64,000 nt of DNA, taken from Salvia splendens. Lineage: Eukaryota; Streptophyta; Magnoliopsida; Lamiales; Lamiaceae. Position numbers and translations under genes: made by a program. A model generated the notes under the pieces. The model saw only the letters and a program-made list of their open reading frames with translations, did not search any database and was not told the origin of the DNA. Location of the stretch: NCBI RefSeq assembly GCF_004379255.2, contig NC_056035.1, forward strand, positions 36,277,773 through 36,341,772. Direction: 5' to 3'. Positions 44,201 through 52,458 of this stretch are shown here, one piece after another. Numbering within the stretch: the first letter of the stretch is position 1; each line of letters starts with the position of its first letter.

Positions 44201-45643
44201 CCAGTTGGATGCCGGTGGATATTCACCATAAAAAGAAGGGCAGATGGTTCAATCGAGAGATACAAGGCGAGACTTGTGGCTAAAGGATACACCCAAGTAT
44301 ATGGAGTAGATTATGAAGAGACATTCTCTCCAGTGGCAAAGATGGAGACTGTGCGTACACTATTATCTGTAGCAGCTTGCAAAGACTGGAATCTACACCA
44401 GTTCGATGTGACTAACGCATTCCTCCATGGAGAACTAGAAGAGAACAAGGAAGTATACATGGAAGTCCCACAAGGTTTTTCCGGGGAATTCGGAGAAGGA
44501 GAAGTTTGCCGGTTACGGAAAACCTTGTACGGTTTAAAACAGTCTCCACGGGTCTGGTTTGGCAGGTTTTGCCAAGCTATGTTCAAGCACGGATTTCAAC
44601 AAAGCCAGTCCGATCACACACTCTTCACAAAAAGAAGAGACAACAAGGTAACTTGCCTTCTTATCTACGTTGATGATATGATTATCACGGGAGATGACGT
44701 AGAGGAAATCCAGAGGCTGAAGGAGAATCTGTTCAAAGAATTCGCGATGAAAGATCTAGGAGCACTAAAATACTTCTTGGGGATAGAAGTGTTGCGATCT
44801 AAACACGGAATATTCCTAAGGCAGAAAAAGTATGTTCTAGATCTATTGGCTGAAACAGGTCTCCTTGAATGTAAGCCCGCAGACACTCCAATGGTTCCTA
44901 ACCATGGTTTGAAGATAGAGGATGGAGCAGAGCTCGCAGACAGAGAAAGGTACCAACGACTTGTCGGAAAACTCATCTATCTCTCACACACCAGACCCGA
45001 CATTGCATACGCTGTGGGTATTGTAAGTCAGTTCATGCACCTACCTCAAGCTAATCACATGGAAGCTGCATTGAGGATCGTGCGTTATTTAAAAGGAACT
45101 ATAGGATATGGGGTTTTCCTAGCAAAGAGAGAAGACTTGGAGATTGATGGATACACCGATGCTGACTGGGCAAGCAACCCGGTGGATAGAAAATCTACGG
45201 GAGGCTACTTTACTTTCATAGGGGGAAACTTGGTGACATGGAGAAGTAAGAAACAAAAGGTTGTAGCACTATCGAGTGCTGAAGCAGAGTTCCGTGGAAT
45301 GAAGAGTGGACTCATGGAAATCCTCTGGCTAAGAAGGTTGCTCACAGAAATCGGGTTCCCACCTACTCGAAAGAGTCGACTGTTATGTGACAATAAGGCC
45401 GCCATCAGCATTTCAGAAAACCCAGTGCAACACGACAGAACGAAGCACGTGGAAGTTGATCGGCATTTCATCAAAGAAAAGCTAGACTGCGGTATTATCG
45501 AGTTCCCATTTGTCCGTTCGGAAGAACAACTCGCGGACATACTAACCAAAGCGGTTCTACCAAAAGTCTTCAAGGAAACATTAGCCAAGTTAAGCATTGG
45601 AGATACCATTGCTCAACTTGAGGGGGAGTGTCAAACATGCTGA
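41261..45643 (+). CDS. Copia Gag-Pol polyprotein with atypical Gag
   Basis: 1460 codons without a stop. The start of a gag domain (INGDNYSFWANRMEHAIGEE, about 80-98) is followed not by the usual UBN2-type gag and CCHC knuckle but by a Gly/Ala/Asp-rich stretch with an internal duplication (HDHATNTDPPAGSS) and then Pro/Lys/Asn-rich sequence. Pol is complete: protease WIFDCGATDTIS (about 330), GAG pre-integrase HRRLGHPS..CDTC (about 464), integrase DDE core (HSDVWGP, RSDNGGEF, GVAERKN, about 520-620), RT (GCRWIFTIKRR, QFDVTNAFLHGEL, YVDDMI near 1137) and RNase H (DADWAS, SSAEAEF, TKHVEVDRHFIKE). The frame ends inside the 3' LTR. Confidence 0.93.
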   Translation: MSEFDTIKAESTENFQLSNVKSITKLTAQFAEFVTSITELTAQFAEIVKWQNNQQLKPSNQHQPSQISPKPELVHLQSRINGDNYSFWANRMEHAIGEEGRNGGGRGGERAAAAAAHDHATNTDPPAGSSSGGGIPDSGDEGLPGEAMAPTAAAHDHATNTDPPAGGSSGGGEGGEARVPTSELREAARIPNRKHTYAQHFYIPKPSPTNSKCNNRPQPKKTIQNIPQKSQILQINPRPRVIYPITPQNSRKSQSHPLNSRKSQFHPHRKKNAKNTPQTSEKFQTDPPLAKTLQIAPSPKYYFGPTISCRNSFDALACSSTSVSGPKDPQWIFDCGATDTISFEASDFVSIAKSKKSYVQTASGDLAQVMGAGTINISPTLCLSNCLFVPSLSHKLLSISHVTRELNCKLLMQPRFCMLQDIKTGTIVGRGTERDGLYYVDEIAQQSVAMMLTPGPTDRQAWLWHRRLGHPSLGYFRLLFPELARSLNSFHCDTCVLAKNHRHSFKLNNTRVKSPFALVHSDVWGPAPIPGGQGFRYFVLFIDDYSRMTWIYFLKNKHDVFDRFVDFYNLIQTQFQHTIQILRSDNGGEFVNNKMREFFRNKGLVHQTSCAYNPEQNGVAERKNRYILEITRALLIESKVPKSFWPEAVATAVYLLNRLPTGILNFKTPLDIFSQHFDIPSSLSLEPKVFGCSVFVHIPKHERSKFDPCALKCVFLGYGKNQKGYRCYDPKTRRIHTTMNCDFVEGEYFYAQSSSQGETQTSANGPNNDLLDWLPDTLNNQLGGVPPGELQTGGEPPGELQTGEESQPSPVIDVGPPEEVSNTAGPSPPVIQNVEQSDTDQSSTPPSIPEVNSSDFDNIAPDSTNIHRGNGEECGTSGQNVDSTDPYELPPRRTRGVPPRRYSPDWKGRKAKYAVSNIAQSHLSEMARAFETALYEEEDIPQTFEEASKHKHWREAMKKEIDALVKNGTWEKCTLPTGKKPVGCRWIFTIKRRADGSIERYKARLVAKGYTQVYGVDYEETFSPVAKMETVRTLLSVAACKDWNLHQFDVTNAFLHGELEENKEVYMEVPQGFSGEFGEGEVCRLRKTLYGLKQSPRVWFGRFCQAMFKHGFQQSQSDHTLFTKRRDNKVTCLLIYVDDMIITGDDVEEIQRLKENLFKEFAMKDLGALKYFLGIEVLRSKHGIFLRQKKYVLDLLAETGLLECKPADTPMVPNHGLKIEDGAELADRERYQRLVGKLIYLSHTRPDIAYAVGIVSQFMHLPQANHMEAALRIVRYLKGTIGYGVFLAKREDLEIDGYTDADWASNPVDRKSTGGYFTFIGGNLVTWRSKKQKVVALSSAEAEFRGMKSGLMEILWLRRLLTEIGFPPTRKSRLLCDNKAAISISENPVQHDRTKHVEVDRHFIKEKLDCGIIEFPFVRSEEQLADILTKAVLPKVFKETLAKLSIGDTIAQLEGECQTC
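45620..45628 (+). other. Polypurine tract
   Basis: GAGGGGGAG immediately before the 3' LTR. Confidence 0.8.
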
Positions 45644-45894
45644 AATTAGAGAAGTCAAACATACCGAAATTGGAAAGCTTAATTAGAGGAGAAAGATGTG
45701 TAATTGATACAGAATTAATTTGTTACATTGTCCTAGAATAGGTTGATATCTTACCTAACTTACATTGTATCATCTCCTACTTAAGGAGGAAGGGCCGAGA
45801 GCTACAAATATATTGAAAAAGAATAAAATCATCTTCTCCCAAACTCTTTCACTATGAGCCTTAATCGCCTAACTCTCGATTACCATCTTTAAGA
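45629..45894 (+). repeat. 3' LTR of the Copia element
   Basis: Same 266 bp as the 5' LTR by eye; it contains the stop codon of the polyprotein at 45641-45643. Confidence 0.95.
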
Positions 45895-46134
45895 CAATCT
45901 CCCCAAACCCCTCCGGCAGCACAGCCCTCCTCACGTCGCCATCGAACACGTCGCATTTATCCGCATCTCTCAGCACCCATAGGAACTTCACCCCGCTCTG
46001 GATAAGCCCCTGACCAAGCTCAATCGTCTCCTCGTCTGATAAGGTAACCGTATTCCCGAAAGAGACGAAGATCACGGATCTCGGCTTCTGTTTATCCAGA
46101 CACTGTAGGCATTCATGGCGGGATTCGTCGTGCG

Positions 46135-46803
46135 ATTATGATCTGGAATTAGGGCAAATTGTCCAAGCGAGCTTGTTATTACTAAGCTCTGACTTTTCTA
46201 CAACCTCGATGTAAGCAGCTTCGATCGATTTTAGATGTGTTGAAGATCGTCCCTGCCCTAAGCTCATACGATTCCGCTTGCAGAGAAGCGGGGGGGAGTA
46301 GGAGGGGATGATGCAATCGCCGGTGGACAACGTCCCTATATGGATTTACTGGCGCCGGACAACCCGCCGAGTACTCCTCTAGAGACTCAGTACACTGGCA
46401 TCGAGACGTTCTCGCTTGAGGAGTTGGGGCTATCTCCGATCCGGGATTCTCCCACGACGAGGGGAGTGGCGGCGGGGAATCCGAGGAGTGAGAAGGCGGT
46501 TTTTTTTAACAATATAATATTTTTTTAATAATTATGTATTTTTTTAATTAAGTATGTTTTTTAAAATAAAGTGGTTTCATTTTCCCAGCATTTGTGTCGA
46601 AATTTTAATTCCGTAAATTGTTTAATTTGTGAATTTTATTGTGGGAAGTTCGTCGAAAAATTTTTGGGGATGTCCGCCACTGTGCAGTGGGATGTCCGTA
46701 TGACGTGGCATCCGCAGTGGGATGTTCGTATGACGTAGCAGGAGGTGTTTTTGGGATGTCCGCGGGGATGTCCGTCGGGACATCCGCACCACTGCTAATG
46801 CTC
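46135..46803 (+). mobile_element. Probable remnant of another Harbinger-type element
   Basis: The right end CCACTGCTAATGCTC (ending 46803, followed by TTA) resembles the complement of a GAGCATTAGCAGTGG terminus. Upstream are repeated GGGATGTCCG words. A short frame at 46340-46528 (SLEELGLSPIRDSP) recalls the N-terminus of Myb-like second proteins of plant Harbinger elements, from memory only. The left end is not found, and the segment replaces the N-terminal half of the UGT gene. Confidence 0.4.
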
Positions 46804-46868
46804 TTATAGAGAGAATATTATTTCTTGCTCCATAAGTTGGTAGTAGTATTTTTTTTCTTGCTGCATAA

Positions 46869-48708
46869 GAGCATCTCCAATAGCGATAGCCCAGTCATAG
46901 CCTAGCCACAAACTCCTCCTGTCACATCATCCGGACAAGCAACTGGACAAGCAATAGCTCAGCCATAATAAACAAAATTATAAAAATAACAATCACATAA
47001 AATACGGAATTCAACTTACGACACAGATACGGAAAAATGCAATAATTTCATTTAAATTTAAAAGAAATGTACATTAAAAAAATTACAAAATTACAAAAAA
47101 AAACTAACGTCGTTCAGTCCCCCGCGCCCACAACTCTTCAATTAAATCCTTTTGGAGTCGAATATGAGCTTCCACTTGACACATGTCGGCATGTGCTTGG
47201 AGGCGGTCGGCTTCATCGTGAGGTACCCCACTTCGTACGCTGGAGGTGGCCACGCCGTGGCTTGGACCGGCTTCATTATCGTCGTTGGCCCAACTAGTCA
47301 GTTGTACACCTTCATCTTCGACAATCATGTTGTGCATGATAATACAGGCGTACATTATATCAGCAATGCAGTCGACATGCCACAAACGCGTTGGACCCCT
47401 AATTGCCGCCTATCGAGACTGGAGCACACCAAATGCGCGCTCCACGTCCTTGCGCGCCGACTCCTGCCGTTCCGCAAAGCAGACCTTCCTCTCATCTGAT
47501 GCGCATCTGATCGTCTTCACAAAGACGGGCCACCTAGGATATATCTCATCCGCCAATTAGTAGCCCATATCATGTTGGTTCCCGTTGGCGACAAAACTGA
47601 TGGCCGAACCGACGCCCTGGCACTGCTCGTTGAAAAGGGGCCACGAGTTGAGGACGTTGAGGTCGTTGTTCGACCCAGCTACCCCAAAATATGCATGTCA
47701 AATCCACAGCCGGTAATCAGCTACGGCCTCGAGGATCATCATGGGATTCTTTCCCTTGTAGTCGGTCGTGTAGAACCCTTTCCAGGCAACGGGGCTGTTC
47801 TTCCACTCCCAATGCATACAATCTATGCTGCCTAACATACCCGGGAACCCATGCTTCGCCCCGTGCATCTGCATCAGCTCCTGGCAGTCTTCGGGGGTAG
47901 GGCTTCGAAGGTACTGATCACTGAATATTTCAACCACGCCCTGACATAAATACTTCATACATTCAAGGGCAGTCGACATGCCGATGTGGAGGTACTCTCG
48001 TGCCACATGTCTGTCGCGCCTCCGTAGGCCAACTGTCTGATTGCCGCAGTGCACTTTTGAATAGGTGTGTGGCCGGGTCTCCCAGCCGCATCGTGCTCCA
48101 AAGCGTCAACAATACGCATAAACTGGGCCTTGCTATCCTAAAACGCCGCCTGAAAATGTTGGCGTTAAACCGCGGCTCCGATGCGAAGTAGTCGTCAAAT
48201 AGCCGCTGATGTGCATCTACGTGATCCCGATCAATCACTGCTCGGCGGTGGACAACGTGTCGAGGTACCGCCGGCTGCAAGGCCCGTTGTATCAGCCGGT
48301 CGATCTCTCGGGACGTATAGGCCTCCAACTGTTCGTTCAAACGTCGTTCGAACTCCTCAGCATCCCCACCACTACCACCACTACTACCACCCGCGTTACT
48401 CATTTCGCGTTGTTGATCTTGTACAGAAATTAAGATAGAGAGAAAACTCGTTCAAACAAGTTGTGCAAATGAAAATGACGTGCAGATCGCGTATATATAG
48501 TGTTTCGAAAATTAAATAATAAAAAAAATCCCGCTCGCCGATTGGAGCCTGCAATGGCGGCCAAGAGATCGGTGAGCGCATCGCCGAGCGCTCGGGAATC
48601 GGCGTGCGCTCGCCGTTTTTCTCGCCGATTTGGCGCTCGCCGGCTGCAATGGACCGGCGAGCGCCAAGAATCGGCTAGCCGGTGCGCTCGCCGCTATTGG
48701 AGATGCTC
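46869..48708 (-). mobile_element. PIF/Harbinger transposon with decayed transposase (copy B)
   Basis: Inverted ends GAGCATCTCCAATAGCG (46869) and CGCTATTGGAGATGCTC (ending 48708) match over 17 bp, flanked by TAA on both sides (46866-46868, 48709-48711). Near-perfect ends suggest a younger insertion than copy A. It carries an ALP1/HARBI1-like transposase on the minus strand. Confidence 0.92.
47104..48403 (-). pseudogene. Harbinger (ALP1/HARBI1-like) transposase, copy B, inactivated
   Basis: Starts MSNAGGSSGGSGGDAEEFER at 48403. The N-terminal region is open to about 47963, then the frame shifts. The first catalytic region GMLGSIDCMHWEWKNSP is intact (about 47810-47850), followed by GFYTTDYKGKNPMMILEAVADY. 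A stop breaks the chain near 47697, and another occurs where copy A has YYLADEIYPRWPVF. The second Asp region NNDLNVLNSWPLF and the Glu region VERAFGVLQSRWAAIRGP remain. The C-terminus ends EELWARGTERR at 47104. At least three lesions make it non-functional, but the termini could still be moved in trans. Confidence 0.85.
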
Positions 48709-48714
48709 TAAGTT

Positions 48715-48740
48715 AGAGAGAGAGAGAGAGAGAGAGAGAG
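48715..48740. repeat. (AG)n microsatellite
   Basis: About 13 AG dinucleotides directly after the Harbinger target duplication. Confidence 0.9.
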
Positions 48741-49241
48741 GTGTAATTCTATCTTGTTTCGTAAGTTGAGGGAGAAACTATTGATTTTTGGTGGCGTTGA
48801 TGATTTAGTCAAACGGATACCGGATATATCAGAAAGGTTGGGGTTTAATCCAATAAAAATACATACGTATAAAATTAATTAAAAACAAAATCCACCATCC
48901 GAAAATCTGAACTTTTATAAAATTGATTCCGAATCGAATTGAACTGTCCAAAAATTCATATACTCCTATTTAATAGGGAATGCAAAATGAGTAACTAAAT
49001 TACCTTCTATATCGAATTCATAAATATGGTGTATATAGTTGATTGTTCATTCCTTTTTAACATGATGCACTAATATCTACCATGAAAAAATGAAAGACTA
49101 TATCCTCCGTGGTGAAAACTCTAGAATTACGACGCCCTTGAATTGGCATGCATCACTCATTACCACACAATTCCAACAGTCCTCCTTCCCTTGCGCTCCT
49201 AAATTTAGAAGCATAAACAACCACACCAACATCTCCAAAAC
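48741..49241. other. Pectin methylesterase promoter region
   Basis: AT-rich upstream region without a gene. Confidence 0.45.
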
Positions 49242-49249
49242 TATATATA
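49242..49249 (+). promoter_or_regulatory. TATA box of the pectin methylesterase gene
   Basis: TATATATA within CTATATATAGCCCCC, 82 bases upstream of the start codon. Confidence 0.75.
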
Positions 49250-49330
49250 GCCCCCATCTCGTCTTCCCAAAATCATTAACCGGCTCAGAGCCAAACAAAC
49301 ATTGAGTTCTGCTAAATAAAACAATAATAG

Positions 49331-51271
49331 ATGGCTGACACAAGGAATAAGTTCACGGCCGCGGCCGCCCTAGCCTTCCTCCTCCTCGCGGCGTTCATGA
49401 TCTCCGCTGCCCACGCCCAGGACCCCCCTAAAGAAGACAAGAAGGAAGGCGAGAAAACTGAAGGCGGAGGCGAGTCGGGGACGGCGTCCAAATTCTGCGC
49501 GAGCACCGACTACAAGGAGACGTGCCAGAAGAGTCTAGAGAAGGCCAACGGCACTCAGCCTAAGGACCTCATCAAGGCTGCGTTCGACGCCTCCGTGACC
49601 GAGCTCGAGGGCGCCATCAAGAACTCCGAAGCCTTCAAGACCGTCCAGTCCGACCCCTTGACCGAGAAGGCGCTCGCTGTCTGCGAGGAGGTTCTCAACA
49701 TCGCCATCGACGACCTCAGAAGGTCGTTCGACAAGGTCGACGCGCTCGACACCGGGAAGCTGAAGGACAACATCGCCGACCTCAGGAACTGGCTCAGCGC
49801 CACCATCGCCCACAAGGAGACTTGCATCGACGCGTTCGACAACACCACCGGCGAAACCGGCGCCAAGGTGAGGGATCTTTTGAAGACTTCCGGGGAGCTT
49901 TTGAGTAATGGTCTTGCGATGATTTCCCAATTGCAAAAGTTTGTTTCGTCGATTGATTTTGGGAAAATCGCGGACGGGATTAAGGGCCTTACCGGCGGTG
50001 GGGAGAAGAGGCAGCTGCTTAGCAATGAGGAGGAGGTACCGGATTTCGTGGACGTGCACGCGAGGAGGCTGATGTCGGCTGGTCCGGTGACATTGAAGCC
50101 GGATGCGACGGTGGCGCAGGACGGGAGCGGGCAGTTCAAGACTATTTCTGAGGCGATCGCTACGGTGCCTCTTAAGAGTACCAAGCCGTTTGTGGTTTTC
50201 GTGAAGGCCGGTTTGTATAAGGAGTATGTCGTGGTTCCGAAGGGCATGAACAACGTTGCGATCGTCGGAGAGGGACCGGATAAGACGAGGATCACCGGTG
50301 ACAAGTGTGTCAAAGGAGGGACACCCACCTTCCAATCTGCAACTCTAAGTGAGTATCCTCTCTACTTCTTATTAATGCATGATGAATATTGAATTCATAT
50401 TTCATCATCTTGTGGAGTCACATCGATTGTTTAAGATAATAGATGTGAGATTTATTTGCCAAATAAGCATGATTGACAATTATGTTTGGTCCTTAAACAA
50501 AATTGTTAGTTATGAATTCTACTGTCCCACATCGATCGGTTATACAAAATCTAACCACTTGTCACAAACTTCACCGCAGCCGTGACAGGGGAAAGCTTCA
50601 TGGCGAAGGACATAGCGGTGGAGAACACGGCCCCCGAGAGCCAGGCGGTGGCGCTGCGAATCAACGGGGACATGGGCGTGTTCCAAAACGTCCACCTCGA
50701 CGGGTTCCAGGACACCCTCTACTCCCACAGCTACAAGCAGTTCTACCGCGACTGCCGCATCAGCGGCACCATCGACTTCATCTTCGGGGACGCGAAGACC
50801 ATCCTCCAGAACTGCGAGATCGTGGTGCGCAAGCCCCTCCCGAACCAGGCGTGCATGGTGACCGCGCAGGGGCGCAAGGACAAGAAGGGCGACGGCGTGA
50901 TCGTCATCCAGGGCGGCACCATCATAGCCGAGAAGGCCTTCATCGAAGCCAACCCGCCGCACGAGGCCTTCCTGGGGCGGCCATGGAAGGAGTTCTCCAG
51001 GACCATCATCATGCAGGCCAACATTGACGCCTGCATCCAGCCCACCGGGTGGTCTCCCTGGATGGGGACGTTCGCGCTCAACACGCTATACTACGGAGAG
51101 TGGGCCAACACCGGCCCCGGGGCGGATCTGTCTAAGCGGGTCAAGTGGAAGGGTATTAAGAAGATGACGGCGGAGATTGCGGCGGGATTCACGGCTCAGA
51201 AGGTGTTCGTTTATGACGATTGGATCAAGAAGACTGGAGTTCCGTATGAGCCTGGGATGCTGCCTAAATAA
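49331..51271 (+). CDS. Pectin methylesterase with N-terminal inhibitor pro-domain (type I PME)
   Basis: Secreted cell-wall enzyme that removes methyl esters from homogalacturonan. Two exons: 49331-50348 and 50580-51271 (GT at 50349, AG at 50578-50579), 569 residues. Signal peptide about 1-29 (ALAFLLLAAFMISAAHA); PMEI pro-domain about 54-205 with its paired cysteines; dibasic processing sites KRQLL (226-230) and RRLM (245-248). The catalytic domain starts VAQDGSGQFKTISEA (261-275) and shows GLYKEYV, QAVAL (361-365), QDTL (383-386), DFIFG (405-409) and LGRPW (471-475), so the catalytic Gln, Asp and Arg positions are present. The usual NTAGP..HQAVA stretch is shortened to NTAPESQAVA. The coding sequence is GC-rich. 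Confidence 0.95.
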
Positions 51272-52458
51272 GTGCACTTGCTGTTTGTCTTCTTCATTTT
51301 TTGGAGTTTGAACTAAACTCAATTGTTTCTGTTTTTTTTTTATTTTTTAGCGATTTGTTGATGGCGATGGATATTCCGCCCCAGTTATATTTTTTGTTTC
51401 TTAGTTTAAAATTAAATTAGTAGTAGTAGTAGTACAATCTTATGGACATCTTCTACTTGGAGGTCCTCATTAAATAATGGTGTCAAATGTATTTAAAATT
51501 TTTGCATTTGATATGATATCCATTTTTTATTATTAAATTTTTGTTTTGGATGACATTTTGCGTTCATAGATACTCTCTCCGTCCCATAAAAATATGCACA
51601 CTTTACTTTTTAATTCGTCCTATAAAAATATGCACTTTCTAACTTTGAAAACTCTTCTTTTTAGTTCACCAATAATATTTTAATTATTTTTTCTTTCTAC
51701 ATCTCTCTTACTTTATCAATTTTACATTAAAATCCATGTCAAACCCAAAATGTATATTCTTTTGAGATGGAGGAAGAATTACATTATTATCCGTATGCTT
51801 TATTATTCCATAACTTAGAAAATATAGTAACCCTTACATCCCATCATAATCAACTTGTATTTTGGAAAATCACACGTAAAACGAGTCATTTCATTTTATT
51901 TTTTTAAATATAATTTCTCCGTCATGCAATGTGTCCCATTTTAACCTTACACGAGTTTTAAGATATGTAATAAAAAGTGAGTTGAAAAAATTAGTAGAAT
52001 GTAGATCCTACTTTTTTATAGTATTAGTTTTATAATAAAAAGTAAGTGAAAATAAGTTAGTGAAATACTGAATCCATTAAAAAAAGTGGTAAAAATAAAG
52101 TGGAACAATTAATATGAGACAATCAAAATGAAAAATTGAGACACATAATTCGGTATACCAAGCTTGTACAATACAAATCAAGAAAAGCACACCAAACCAC
52201 ATGGAGTACAAATCAAAAGTTCTAAGAACTGTTAAGGTATTCAAAAGGATTACAATTCATCCTATTTTGGTGTTTTCCCTTGCAATCACGACTTCTGTTT
52301 GTTTTATATGAAGATGAAAAGAAATCTTCATGAAAAGAAATCTAGTGTTGCCCATAGGAGCAGCCTTTGCATCTAACAAAAATGAACTAGAATCGATACA
52401 TCAATTTTACCCGTAGGTTAGGTATCATCTAGCTTGCACTTTGCTTAGTTAAGTAAAG
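51272..52458. other. Spacer between PME and the RH13-type helicase gene
   Basis: PME 3' UTR at the left, a Stowaway-like MITE at 51573-51779, and another poorly bounded CTCCGTC...-type MITE at about 51917-52150. The right end is the helicase 3' UTR. Confidence 0.5.
51573..51779. mobile_element. Stowaway-like MITE
   Basis: Ends CTCTCTCCGTCCCATAAAAAT and the complement of ATTCTTCCTCCATCTCAAAA, TA on both sides, 207 bp. Confidence 0.65.

Larger units (their letters stand above)
40900..45894 (+). mobile_element. Ty1/Copia LTR retrotransposon, young, inserted in the UGT remnant
   Basis: LTRs of 266 bp (40900-41165 and 45629-45894) that look identical, and a perfect 5-bp target duplication CAATC (40895-40899 and 45895-45899). 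The primer-binding site directly follows the 5' LTR and a GAGGGGGAG purine tract precedes the 3' LTR. The termini are TG...GA rather than TG...CA. A single long frame codes protease, integrase, RT and RNase H in Copia order. Confidence 0.95.
40517..46134 (-). pseudogene. UDP-glycosyltransferase (zeatin O-glucosyltransferase-like) remnant split by a Copia element
   Basis: C-terminal half of a family-1 UGT that would transfer sugar from UDP-sugar to small molecules. The upstream part at 46134 down to 45895 reads HDESRHECLQCLDKQKPRSV, VIFVSFGNTVTLSDEE, FLWVLRDADKCD, LPEGFGE. After the inserted retrotransposon, 40899 down to 40517 reads DDQGMVVRELAPQPQILAHP, IGGFMSHCG and a C-terminus ending DSFIAHITR. 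The PSPG box has Leu where Trp is invariant (ELAPQ), and a 2-bp gain after MSHCG shifts the frame, with a further shift downstream. The N-terminal acceptor half is absent. Motif wording (WVLRDADK, FIAHITR) suggests the ZOG/UGT93 type. Confidence 0.88.

Noticed and set aside
49535..50335. Two 250-270-codon antisense frames over the PME exon 1
   Set aside because: Product of the GC-rich coding strand of PME; the sense protein has signal peptide, PMEI and PME motifs.
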